NCBI RefSeq assembly: GCF_000189275.1
Contig: NZ_AEVT01000059.1
Span: 62,001-126,000 of the forward strand
Direction of reading: 5' to 3'
Source: Vibrio sinaloensis DSM 21326
Lineage (GTDB): Bacteria; Pseudomonadota; Gammaproteobacteria; Enterobacterales; Vibrionaceae
DNA: 64,000 bases
Shown: piece by piece, positions 55,767 to 64,000 of the stretch
How positions within the stretch are numbered: position 1 is the first letter of the stretch
Layout: every line of letters starts with the position of its first letter
The notes under the pieces: generated by a model
The model's input: the letters and a program-made list of their open reading frames with translations, nothing else
Told to the model about the DNA's origin: nothing
Databases searched by the model: none
Made by a program: the position numbers and the translations under genes

Positions 55767-57467
55767 ATGAGCCAAGAGTCTGCTCTTGAACGCAAGTTAG
55801 CTCGAGAAATAGCGTCGCGAAAAGCGGCGGAAGAACTATTAGAAAAGAAAAGCTTAGAACTGTATCAAGCCAATGAGCAGTTGAAGCTTGTATTAAGTCA
55901 ACTGCAAAAGCAAAGCAGTGAAGACCTGAACAAGCTCGAATTTGAGCAACAAATCAATGAAAGCTTACTCCATTTTGGACGCGCATTTCTAAGCCGTACC
56001 TTAGATGATGGTTTGGTGTCGAGTTTACTCGAGAGGCTTCGTACCTCGTCCGCGCTGAGTCAGGCTAGTCTATTTTTAGTGCCCAATTTTGTCTCTACTA
56101 TTGTGGCAACGGATTTTGATGTCGAATGCGAGCGAAGCATTGATCACGTGAAGCCTTACTCAGTGTGGCAAGGCAATGTATTGCGTTTACCATTGGAAGT
56201 TGATTACAAAACGGTTGGCGAGATATCCGTTACCTTAGTTAGCGAAGATATCGATCGAGATTTTGTTGTCAGTCAGATGACTTTGGTCGCTGAGCTCCTA
56301 TGCAGCGCCATTAGTCGACAATTGATTGTTACCAGCAATCAAAAGGCCAGAGCGAGGGCTGAAGAGTCAGAGCGCTCAACCAAAGAGTTCGTCGCCATGA
56401 TTAACCATGAGCTGCGCACGCCCCTCAATGGACTGCTGGGCAGTGCAGAGCTTTTGGCCGATACCAGTTTGGATGGTGAACAATCAGTATTGCTTAACAA
56501 TCTTATTCACTCAGGTGGCCTTTTGCGTCACATTATTAATGACATTTTAGACTTCAGTAAAATGAGTGCCGGCATGATGGAGCTGATCCCCACTCGTTTC
56601 GATTGGCGCGACATCCGAGATATGCTCACCGGTGTATTTGAGCCGCGAGCCAATGAAAAAGGTATTGGCTTTAACCTTATTGAGCTGAATCCAATGCCAG
56701 AGGCGTTTATCGGCGATAGAGAACGTATTAGCCAAGTGTTGGTTAACTTGGTTGGCAATGCGATTAAGTTTACTCATCAAGGGAGTGTCTCCATTGAGAC
56801 GGATTGGCAAGAAGGGCAAGTTTCGTTTCGAGTTCGTGATACTGGCATCGGAATCGACCAAGAATCTATGGCACAACTGTTCGACCCGTTTGTACAAGCA
56901 GACAGAACGGCCAAACGGAACTACGAAGGAACGGGGCTCGGGCTGGCGATTTGTAAACGCTTGGTAGAAATGATGAAAGGTGAGTTGACGGTGGTCAGCA
57001 GCAAAGGGGTAGGCAGCGAATTTAGAGTCAAAATACCTTTAACAACGGCGAAGGCAAGCAACGCAGATATGGAACAAGTCGTTCAAGAAGCAAAAAACAA
57101 AGTGTTAGACAATCTCAATATCCTGGTCGTCGATGACATCAGAATGAATCAGGTCATTATCAACCAGATGTTGAAAAAGTTTTCCATCACGCCAGATATC
57201 GCTGCCAATGGCATTGAGGCGATAAAAGCGGTAACCGAAGCGGATTACGATTTAGTGTTTATGGATTGTAGAATGCCCGAGATGGATGGCTTCGAAGCAA
57301 CAGAGTATCTGCGCGAACAGCGCTATACATTGCCAATTATTGCGCTGACGGCAGGCACAACACTCGAAGAGCGTGAAAAGTGTATTCTTTGTGGAATGGA
57401 CGACATTCTAACTAAACCGTATACCGCGCAGGATTTGAAGCTGATGCTTGAAAAGTGGACCGCCTAG
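55767..57467 (+). CDS. H-NOX-associated hybrid histidine kinase (HnoK/HqsK type)
   Basis: 566 residues, no transmembrane helix. Coiled coil (1-60), a GAF-like domain (about 65-190), HisKA with phospho-His214 in AMINHELRTPL, HATPase domain (about 315-425: NLVGNAIKF, DTGIGI, GTGLGLAI) and a receiver (about 450-566) with phospho-Asp500 in VFMDCRMPEMDG. Works with the adjacent H-NOX, which inhibits its autophosphorylation when NO is bound. In V. harveyi the homologue feeds LuxU in quorum sensing; whether this one does is inference. Confidence 0.93.
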   Translation: MSQESALERKLAREIASRKAAEELLEKKSLELYQANEQLKLVLSQLQKQSSEDLNKLEFEQQINESLLHFGRAFLSRTLDDGLVSSLLERLRTSSALSQASLFLVPNFVSTIVATDFDVECERSIDHVKPYSVWQGNVLRLPLEVDYKTVGEISVTLVSEDIDRDFVVSQMTLVAELLCSAISRQLIVTSNQKARARAEESERSTKEFVAMINHELRTPLNGLLGSAELLADTSLDGEQSVLLNNLIHSGGLLRHIINDILDFSKMSAGMMELIPTRFDWRDIRDMLTGVFEPRANEKGIGFNLIELNPMPEAFIGDRERISQVLVNLVGNAIKFTHQGSVSIETDWQEGQVSFRVRDTGIGIDQESMAQLFDPFVQADRTAKRNYEGTGLGLAICKRLVEMMKGELTVVSSKGVGSEFRVKIPLTTAKASNADMEQVVQEAKNKVLDNLNILVVDDIRMNQVIINQMLKKFSITPDIAANGIEAIKAVTEADYDLVFMDCRMPEMDGFEATEYLREQRYTLPIIALTAGTTLEEREKCILCGMDDILTKPYTAQDLKLMLEKWTA

Positions 57468-57498
57468 CCTTCGCAAGCATCATTTCATCAACAACTGA

Positions 57499-58866
57499 TT
57501 AGCTCGCCAAAACGGGCAAAATTCGGCTCAGCTTGTCTAACGTTTCTTGATATTCGGCCTCACACTGGCTATCGGCAACGAGGCCTCCACCTGCCCACAC
57601 ATGCAGTTTTCCTTGTTCTGCCACTAAGGTACGAATGGTGATACTGGTATCCATTCTGCCGTGTCGACTGATGTATCCAATGCTGCCACAGTAGGCGCTG
57701 CGTCGATGTGGCTCCAGCTCTTCAATGATCTCCATTGCTCGGATTTTCGGCGCGCCAGTAATGGAGCCTCCAGGGAAACTGGCTCTTAGCAAGTCGGTCG
57801 CAGTGAATTGCGTATCCAGTTCGGCGCGAATGGTGCTTACCAAGTGGTGAACCGCCGGAAAGCTTTCAATATCAAACAACTTAGGCACATGAACACTGCC
57901 AGGCTTAGCCACTCGACCCACATCGTTACGCAGTAGGTCAACGATCATCAGATTTTCCGCCTGATCTTTTTCTGCCGTCGCCAAATCGTTAGCGGCGGCT
58001 TGGTCTTCTGCTTTATCGCTAAATCTAGGTCGTGTTCCTTTGATGGGCTTTGTTTCAATCAAAGCATCTTTCACTTGCAGAAAACGCTCTGGAGAAACAC
58101 TCAAAATCGCGCCTTGCTCTGTACGAACAAATGCAGAGAAAGGTCCTTGGTTTACTGATTCAAGTTTTTGATAAGCTTGCCACTCACTACCTTGATAGGG
58201 AGCATAAAATCGCTGCGCTAGATTGATTTGATAACAATCACCTGAAAGAAGGTATTCTTGCACTTGACCAAATTTCTCGGCGTAGCTCTTTTGGGTCATG
58301 TTTGACTGCCACTCACCCAGTAAGCGGAACGCTTGGTTTGGTTGGCTCGCCTGTGCAGTGAGCCAGGCATAGTAGCCTTCGGTGTTAGTGCCAACCACGA
58401 ATGCCTGTTCGTTTTCGTGGTCTACAACGATAGCCGTCGCATACAATCCTACCGCCATATCCGGCGTGGCGAGATCGTGTTGAGCAATACAAGGTATCGT
58501 CTCAACTCGGCGACCAAGATCATAGGAGAAGTAGCCAAGTGCCCCGCCAACAAAAGGCAGTTCGCCGCTATACTGACAGGATGGAAGCCACTGCTCCGTT
58601 TGCTGTTGCAATAGAGTGAATGGATCGGCTGATGACTCAAATATCTGTTCTGGGTTGGAAACTGATGTTGAATCTCCAGATGTGGTCAGCGTCACGATAG
58701 GGTTAACAACCAATATGTCGAAGCGACTATCACAATGGGTGCGAGACGGAGAACTTAACAACATAGCCCATGGTAAGTGCTGAACTGGCTCAAACAGGGT
58801 TTTTGCTAGGTCCTTTTGGTAAATAATCGGCTTGATTTCTAAGCAATTTGGCGCGTTGTTATTCAT
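57499..58866 (-). CDS. pabB: Aminodeoxychorismate synthase component I
   Basis: 455 residues from ATG 58866 (an in-frame TTG at 58884 is possible; no good ribosome site for either). Converts chorismate with ammonia to 4-amino-4-deoxychorismate for folate. The lysine in KPIKGTRPRF distinguishes it from TrpE, and the chorismate-binding GSITGAPKIRAMEIIEELEP is present. It needs the PabA/TrpG glutaminase subunit. Confidence 0.93.
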   Translation of the reverse strand: MNNNAPNCLEIKPIIYQKDLAKTLFEPVQHLPWAMLLSSPSRTHCDSRFDILVVNPIVTLTTSGDSTSVSNPEQIFESSADPFTLLQQQTEQWLPSCQYSGELPFVGGALGYFSYDLGRRVETIPCIAQHDLATPDMAVGLYATAIVVDHENEQAFVVGTNTEGYYAWLTAQASQPNQAFRLLGEWQSNMTQKSYAEKFGQVQEYLLSGDCYQINLAQRFYAPYQGSEWQAYQKLESVNQGPFSAFVRTEQGAILSVSPERFLQVKDALIETKPIKGTRPRFSDKAEDQAAANDLATAEKDQAENLMIVDLLRNDVGRVAKPGSVHVPKLFDIESFPAVHHLVSTIRAELDTQFTATDLLRASFPGGSITGAPKIRAMEIIEELEPHRRSAYCGSIGYISRHGRMDTSITIRTLVAEQGKLHVWAGGGLVADSQCEAEYQETLDKLSRILPVLAS

Positions 58867-59061
58867 TTGTTTAATTTGTGACAAAGAGATCGTTCACTGC
58901 ATGGTAACAGAGGGAAAGCAAGAGTATCATATTGCCAACCCAAGCCGCTACTGAAGACGTTGAATAATAAAAAGGAGTTGTCAGCCTTGAACAATTGCTC
59001 ATGGAAGCAAGCGATTCAGTAGAAGGTTCGTAAAGGAAGCATAACTATAAAGAGGCATGCA

Positions 59062-60579
59062 ATGACGGTAATTCGCAAGCAGGATGTGATCAGCAGTGTC
59101 GCTGATGCACTTCAGTATATTTCTTACTACCACCCTCTAGACTTTGTTCAAGCCCTGGAAAAAGCCTATCACAAAGAAGAGAGCCAAGCGGCGAAAGACG
59201 CCATTGCTCAAATCTTAATTAACTCACGTATGTCAGCTGAAGGACATCGCCCAATTTGTCAAGATACGGGTATCGTTACTTGTTTTGTTAACATCGGTAT
59301 GGGCGTTGAGTGGGACTCAACGGACATGACGGTACAACAAATGGTTGATGAAGGCGTTCGTCAGGCGTACAACAATCCAGATAACCCATTACGTGCTTCG
59401 GTACTGATGGATCCTGCCGGCAAGCGAATTAATACCAAAGACAACACTCCAGCTGTGGTACATATTAATATGGTGCCGGGCAACACCGTTGAAATTCAAA
59501 TCGCAGCGAAGGGCGGCGGTAGTGAAAACAAGACCAAAATGGTGATGTTGAACCCGTCTGATGATATCGCTGAATGGGTAGAGAAAACCTTGCCAACAAT
59601 GGGCGCAGGTTGGTGTCCGCCGGGTATGCTTGGTATCGGAATTGGTGGTACTGCAGAAAAAGCGGCGGTACTAGCGAAAGAGTCCTTGATGGAACATATC
59701 GACATTCAAGAGCTGATTGAGCGTGGCCCTGAGAATGCAGAAGAAGAGTTGCGTCTTGATATCTTTAATCGCGTTAACAAGCTTGGTATCGGAGCCCAGG
59801 GGCTTGGCGGCTTGACGACTGTGGTTGATGTAAAAATCAAAACCGCGCCAACGCATGCTGCGTCTAAGCCAGTATGTTTGATTCCAAACTGTGCAGCGAC
59901 ACGCCACGTCCACTTTACTCTTGATGGTTCGGGCCCAGCAGACCTGACGCCACCTAAGCTTGAAGAGTGGCCAGATATCACATGGGAAGCCGGGGCTAAC
60001 ACTCGTCGTGTAAACCTTGATGAAGTGACCCAGCAAGACGTTGAACAGTGGAAGACTGGTGAAACGGTTCTACTTTCAGGCAAAATTCTGACTGGCCGTG
60101 ATGCGGCGCATAAGCGTATTCAAACGATGCTGCAAAATGGTGAAGGTTTACCAGAAGGCGTCGACTTCAAAGGTAAATTTATCTATTACGTCGGCCCAGT
60201 TGATGCGGTGGGTGATGAAGCCGTCGGGCCAGCAGGTCCAACAACGTCAACTCGCATGGACAAGTTCACAGACATGATGCTGGAAGAAACCGGCATTATG
60301 GGCATGATCGGTAAAGCGGAACGTGGTCCTGCAACGGTTGAGTCGATTAAAAAGCATAAAGCGGTGTACTTAATGGCGGTAGGTGGTGCGGCTTATCTGG
60401 TTGCTAAAGCGATCAAAAAAGCTCGCGTGGTCGCTTTTGAAGACCTAGGTATGGAAGCCATCTACGAGTTTGAAGTCGAAGATATGCCAGTTACCGTGGC
60501 AGTGGATTCTGAGGGTGCCAATGCTCACCAAATTGGCCCAGATACTTGGAAAGTGAAAATTCAAGAGATGGAATCTTAG
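59062..60579 (+). CDS. fumA: Class I fumarate hydratase (iron-sulfur)
   Basis: 505 residues. Converts fumarate and malate. Iron-sulfur cysteines are visible in RPICQDTGIVTCF and LIPNCAATRH; the N-terminal alpha domain and C-terminal beta domain (GPTTSTRMDKF, IGKAERGP) are both present. AAGAGGCATGCA precedes the ATG. Stands alone with a terminator 50 bases past the stop. FumA versus FumB cannot be distinguished. Confidence 0.95.
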   Translation: MTVIRKQDVISSVADALQYISYYHPLDFVQALEKAYHKEESQAAKDAIAQILINSRMSAEGHRPICQDTGIVTCFVNIGMGVEWDSTDMTVQQMVDEGVRQAYNNPDNPLRASVLMDPAGKRINTKDNTPAVVHINMVPGNTVEIQIAAKGGGSENKTKMVMLNPSDDIAEWVEKTLPTMGAGWCPPGMLGIGIGGTAEKAAVLAKESLMEHIDIQELIERGPENAEEELRLDIFNRVNKLGIGAQGLGGLTTVVDVKIKTAPTHAASKPVCLIPNCAATRHVHFTLDGSGPADLTPPKLEEWPDITWEAGANTRRVNLDEVTQQDVEQWKTGETVLLSGKILTGRDAAHKRIQTMLQNGEGLPEGVDFKGKFIYYVGPVDAVGDEAVGPAGPTTSTRMDKFTDMMLEETGIMGMIGKAERGPATVESIKKHKAVYLMAVGGAAYLVAKAIKKARVVAFEDLGMEAIYEFEVEDMPVTVAVDSEGANAHQIGPDTWKVKIQEMES

Positions 60580-60632
60580 TCTTAGTAGTGAGACTAATTA
60601 AAACAACCGCTTGAGTTAGCAAACATTTGACA

Positions 60633-60660
60633 AAGGTGCAGGTATTCCTGCACTTTTTGT
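60633..60660 (+). terminator. Terminator of the fumarase gene
   Basis: GTGCAGG-TATT-CCTGCAC followed by TTTTTGTC. Confidence 0.88.
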
Positions 60661-60702
60661 CTATATACTCTAAAAATCTCATTTTATACGTCAGGAGCAA
60701 CA

Positions 60703-60888
60703 ATGCCTCGTTTTATTCAAATCTTACAGCTGATCATTGCAGCGGTAGTCGGTGTGTTCGTCGGCTACGATATTATCCTTCACGGTATCAGCATCTTTGA
60801 TGAAAAATACGTCACCATTACGTGTGTGTTGTTTGGTTTGCTAGAGATCGCTCTGTTTGTTATTTACAAGCTAATAGAAGACGATTAA
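60703..60888 (+). CDS. Small membrane protein of unknown function
   Basis: 61 residues, ATG 60703 with CAGGAGCAAC just before it. Two hydrophobic helices (about 8-27 and 36-56), with an acidic C-terminus LIEDD. Closely followed by its own terminator. Conserved-looking but no family recognised. Confidence 0.72.
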   Translation: MPRFIQILQLIIAAVVGVFVGYDIILHGISIFDEKYVTITCVLFGLLEIALFVIYKLIEDD

Positions 60889-60910
60889 CCGCCCCAAGTC
60901 TCTGATTGTT

Positions 60911-60943
60911 AAAAAGCCCTTGATGTTGATCGAGGGCTTTTTT
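60911..60943 (+). terminator. Terminator of the small membrane protein gene
   Basis: AAAAGCCCT-loop-AGGGCTTTT then TT. Confidence 0.85.
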
Positions 60944-61007
60944 GTTCATCTTTGATTAAGATTGATATCAGTAATATGACGTTGAAGTTTCAACTAAGAG
61001 AATGTGA

Positions 61008-62384
61008 ATGAAGAGAATTACTCAAGAAGTGAATGACTTTATTAATCGCAGTGTCGATTCGCATGTCCGAGTCGCGGTAACCGGGTTATCACGAGCGGGT
61101 AAAACGGCGTTTATCAGTTCACTGGTCAACCAGCTTCTTCATACCTCAACACATGACAACTTGCCGTTACTTGCCGCAGCGCGAGATAAGCGTTTAATTG
61201 GCGCTAAACGTGAGCCGCAATCCAATATGATGGTTCCTCGTTTTGCTTATGATGACGCTATGCACTCTTTGCATAGTGAGCCCGCGCAGTGGCCAGAGCC
61301 AACTCGAGATGTGAGTGAAATTCGCTTAGCGCTTAAGTACAAACCAAACAAAACGGCAAAAAAACTGTTTAAGAGTACTGCGACACTTCACATCGATATC
61401 ATTGATTATCCGGGTGAATGGCTACTCGATCTGCCCCTGTTGGACTTAGATTTCCACCAATGGTCGCAGAGTCAGTATGCGGCGATGAAGGGCATACGTG
61501 AAGAGTTGGCCAGCGAGTGGTTAACTGAGGTCGAGCTGCTGGATTTAAACGCTGAGCTGAATGAAAAACAGCTTGGTCACATCTCTGACCTTTACACGCA
61601 GTACTTGTATCGTTGTAAAGAGGCGGGGCTCCACTGGGTTCAACCGGGGCGTTTTGTCTTACCCGGTGAGCTCGAAGGAGCGCCTGTATTGCAATTTTTC
61701 CCGTGCCTATTCGACGCCGAGCAAAAGGTCGTCAAGGGTTCGAACTTGGCGATGTTAAAAGCACGCTATGAAGAATATCAGCAAAAAGTGGTGAAGGCGT
61801 TTTATAAGCATCACTTCTCGACGTTTGACCGACAAATCGTGTTGGTCGATTGCCTGCAACCACTAAATGCAGGGCACGAATCGTTTCACGATATGCGAGA
61901 TGCGTTAGAGCAAATCATGCACAGCTTCCGCTATGGTCGAAGTAATGTGCTTAAGCGACTCTTTGCCCCACGAATCGATAAGGTCCTGTTTGCTGCGACC
62001 AAGGCTGATCACGTTACCCCAGAGCAACACCCAAACTTGGTCTCCTTGTTACAACAGATGGTGCACCCAGCTTGGCAAAATGCTTCTTATGAAAACATAG
62101 AAATGAGCTGCATGACGATGGCATCAATCCAAGCCACGCAGACAGGGTTTATCGGCAAAGGGGAACAAGCTGTTCCTGCGATTCAAGGAACAACGCTCGC
62201 TGGTGAACCGATGACCGTATTTCCGGGCGAAGTACCAAAAAAACTGCCAAATCAACAATACTGGCAGCAGCAAGGGTTTGAATTTACGGCGTTTAGGCCA
62301 CAAAGTTCAAAGCTGGATGAGCCTCAACCCCATATTCGTATGGACAAAGCGTTGGAATTTTTGATTGGAGATAAGCTGAAATGA
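61008..62384 (+). CDS. ycjX: YcjX family P-loop GTPase-like protein
   Basis: 458 residues. Walker A in [11 protein letters not shown] (about residues 25-35) and a [12 protein letters not shown] segment resembling a G3 motif. The DUF463 family; E. coli YcjX belongs to the phage-shock/stress regulon. Its stop overlaps the start of ycjF by four bases (ATGA). Same order as in E. coli, ycjX-ycjF-tyrR. Start preceded by AGAGAATGTG. Confidence 0.93.
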   Translation: MKRITQEVNDFINRSVDSHVRVAVTGLSRAGKTAFISSLVNQLLHTSTHDNLPLLAAARDKRLIGAKREPQSNMMVPRFAYDDAMHSLHSEPAQWPEPTRDVSEIRLALKYKPNKTAKKLFKSTATLHIDIIDYPGEWLLDLPLLDLDFHQWSQSQYAAMKGIREELASEWLTEVELLDLNAELNEKQLGHISDLYTQYLYRCKEAGLHWVQPGRFVLPGELEGAPVLQFFPCLFDAEQKVVKGSNLAMLKARYEEYQQKVVKAFYKHHFSTFDRQIVLVDCLQPLNAGHESFHDMRDALEQIMHSFRYGRSNVLKRLFAPRIDKVLFAATKADHVTPEQHPNLVSLLQQMVHPAWQNASYENIEMSCMTMASIQATQTGFIGKGEQAVPAIQGTTLAGEPMTVFPGEVPKKLPNQQYWQQQGFEFTAFRPQSSKLDEPQPHIRMDKALEFLIGDKLK

Positions 62385-63430
62385 GCCACAACTCAGAAAT
62401 GAATCTCAAACAGAAACAGGTGTTTAAAGAAGCCCTATCGGATGAAGCTCAGCAAGATCACGATGAATTGACTGCGCAAATGCAATTTACTCAACAAGAT
62501 CAGTTTGTTCCAATGCAAGTGGATGCTTCAGACAGCGAGCAACAAGTCGAACAGCAGCTTGAGCAGGTGATTCGGCCAAAAACGGGCTCTAAATGGTTAG
62601 TAACAGGGTTGCTAACCTCATTTGCCGCTCTGGTGGGCTGGCAAGCTGTAGACACTCTAATTATTGCGTTACAAACGTCAGATTGGCTGGCACTTGGTTG
62701 GGCGGGCTTTATCGCCGCGATCGCCAGTTTGGGCATTGGTGCGATGGGCAAAGAGTTGTGGAAGTTACGTAAACTTCGCGGCCATTTTAGCATTCAAGAG
62801 CAAAGTGAAGCGTTAATCGCGAGCAACAGTATTGGCCAAGGCAAAGCGTTTTGTGAATCGATAGCCAAGCAAAGTGGCATCGTTAAGGAATCACCTAGTT
62901 ACGATCGTTGGGCTAATAGCGTTCAGCCAGCGCACAGTGATGCGGAAGTCCTTGATATGTACGATGCGATGGTCATTGCTGAGCAAGATAAAAAAGCGAC
63001 TAAAATTGTTTCACAACATGCGACGGAATCGGCGGCTTTGGTAGCGATTAGCCCATTAGCGATTGCCGACATGCTGCTAGTGGCATGGCGTAACTTTAAG
63101 ATGATCGACAACTTGGCCGAGGTTTACGGCGTGGAGCTTGGATACTGGTCACGACTCAAATTGTTTAAAGCGACCTTGGTGAATATGGCTGCAGCGGGTG
63201 CTAGTGAACTTGCCGTCGATGCCAGTATGGATTTGATGTCGATGGATCTCGCGGGCAAGGTGTCTACGAGAGCAGGGCAAGGTTTAGGTGTTGGAATATT
63301 AACCGCGCGGCTAGGCCTAAAGGCGATGTCTTTATTGCGCCCGATTCCTTGGCATCAAGACCGCCGAGTGAAACTTGGCTCAATCAGAAAGCAAATCGTA
63401 GAAAAAATCGCCGCGATAACAATCAAATAG
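62381..63430 (+). CDS. ycjF: YcjF family membrane protein (DUF697)
   Basis: 349 residues. Two adjacent transmembrane helices about 71-88 and 98-118 ([16 protein letters not shown]... and [17 protein letters not shown]), then a cytoplasmic DUF697-like domain with [37 protein letters not shown]. Gln/Glu-rich N-terminus. Translationally coupled to ycjX. Function unknown; family members act in membrane stress. Confidence 0.92.
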   Translation: MSHNSEMNLKQKQVFKEALSDEAQQDHDELTAQMQFTQQDQFVPMQVDASDSEQQVEQQLEQVIRPKTGSKWLVTGLLTSFAALVGWQAVDTLIIALQTSDWLALGWAGFIAAIASLGIGAMGKELWKLRKLRGHFSIQEQSEALIASNSIGQGKAFCESIAKQSGIVKESPSYDRWANSVQPAHSDAEVLDMYDAMVIAEQDKKATKIVSQHATESAALVAISPLAIADMLLVAWRNFKMIDNLAEVYGVELGYWSRLKLFKATLVNMAAAGASELAVDASMDLMSMDLAGKVSTRAGQGLGVGILTARLGLKAMSLLRPIPWHQDRRVKLGSIRKQIVEKIAAITIK

Positions 63431-63530
63431 TGCGAATGTGAAGCAAGTATTACCGCTTTGCTTGACGAGGATCTAGGCTTAGGGGAAACTACTGTCAACT
63501 TTTCGTGACACCTTAGTTAGGAACTTATCT

Positions 63531-64000
63531 GTGCGTCTAGAAGTTTTTTGTGAAGACAGACTTGGTCTGACTCGTGAACTCCTCGATATTCTTGCTTCCA
63601 AGAGCATCGATCTACGTGGCATTGAAATTGATGTTACGGGCATTATTTACCTTAACTGCCCTGACATCGATTTTGATACCTTCAGCGAACTCATGGCCGA
63701 GATACGCCGCATTTCAGGTGTCAAAGACGTTCGAAAAATTCAGTTCATGCCGATTGAGAGGCACAACACTGAGCTGATTTCTCTGCTCAATAGCCTTCCC
63801 GAGCCAGTACTGGCGATCGACCTTAAAGGCAATGTTGATATGGTTAACCATGCGGCGATGAGTTTGTTTCATCAGGATCAACAAGAGATCATCGGTCATC
63901 CGGTCTCTACTCTGTTGCCAAGCTTCAATTTTGCTAAGTGGAGTGAAAACAGTAATACTCGCCAGCGCGAAAACATCGTACTTGGTGGATTAGATTATGT
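63531..64000 (+). CDS. tyrR: TyrR aromatic amino-acid regulator, N-terminal part
   Basis: Begins at GTG 63531 with TTAGGAAC upstream and runs off the right edge after about 156 codons. The start RLEVFCEDRLGLTRELLDIL is the ACT domain of TyrR, followed by a PAS-like region from about residue 78 (LLNSLPEPVLAIDLKGNVDMVN). The sigma54-type AAA+ core and helix-turn-helix lie outside. Regulates aromatic amino-acid genes; the aromatic permease upstream at 47 kb may be a target. Confidence 0.95.
   Translation, partial: MRLEVFCEDRLGLTRELLDILASKSIDLRGIEIDVTGIIYLNCPDIDFDTFSELMAEIRRISGVKDVRKIQFMPIERHNTELISLLNSLPEPVLAIDLKGNVDMVNHAAMSLFHQDQQEIIGHPVSTLLPSFNFAKWSENSNTRQRENIVLGGLDY

Noticed and set aside
59671..60083. 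Two long minus-strand frames opposite the fumarase gene
   Set aside because: Both are antisense to a clear class I fumarase and show shadow-type composition.

Overview
The window is a chromosomal segment of a gamma-proteobacterium, almost certainly a Vibrio. The evidence is a seven-gene tryptophan operon with separate trpG and trpD and fused trpCF, the gene orders cydDC-trxB, nudL-sdaC-sdaA and ycjX-ycjF-tyrR, a VC1184-type aminotransferase, and an H-NOX/hybrid-kinase pair like the one known in the V. harveyi/V. parahaemolyticus group. The species cannot be fixed from the sequence alone. I found no rRNA, tRNA, CRISPR array, prophage, integron or insertion sequence; this is mostly core chromosome with small accessory inserts.

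Layout. 1-5.4 kb: 3' end of hrpA, two tandem small outer-membrane barrels, a periplasmic solute-binding protein, a DsbA-like protein, a COG3904 lipoprotein and a dicarboxylate/amino-acid symporter. 5.7-12.8 kb: trpEGD(CF)BA on the minus strand, complete with TrpR operator, five-Trp leader peptide and attenuator, divergent from rnm (RNase AM). 12.8-21.6 kb: rnm, yciO, rluB, a flavodoxin-like gene behind a MerR-type promoter, a gene-free stretch with a Zur-box promoter and a strong terminator (candidate small RNA), a DUF1311 protein, a coiled-coil membrane protein opposite a response regulator, a TetR regulator opposite two glutathione transferases, and a secreted protein with a tandem 10-bp repeat in its leader. 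21.7-28.5 kb: cydDC (with a Fur-like box), trxB, and a 2OG-Fe(II) oxygenase overlapping a cysteine-desulfurase-like enzyme.

28.5-47 kb: DUF2797 protein, diguanylate cyclase, sanA, DUF3392, maeA, a divergent DEAH-type helicase, two hypotheticals, an aspartate aminotransferase, an HD-GYP phosphodiesterase, a MocR regulator between two small paralogous proteins, asnS, and a chemoreceptor carrying a CxxCH haem motif. 47-64 kb: an aromatic amino-acid permease with a Phe/Tyr-rich upstream ORF, ldhA, a secreted endonuclease I, sdaA, sdaC, nudL, the H-NOX/kinase pair, pabB, class I fumarase, and ycjX-ycjF-tyrR (cut by the window end).

Themes: aromatic amino-acid metabolism (trp operon, aminotransferase, aromatic permease, pabB, TyrR), redox and respiration (cydDC, trxB, haem chemoreceptor, H-NOX, flavodoxin, GSTs), and cyclic di-GMP (one synthase, one phosphodiesterase). 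The least explained items are the Zur-controlled candidate small RNA, the oxygenase/desulfurase-like pair whose aminotransferase lacks the usual catalytic cysteine, and the paired small proteins sharing a YYWHPDWLHIAED core.
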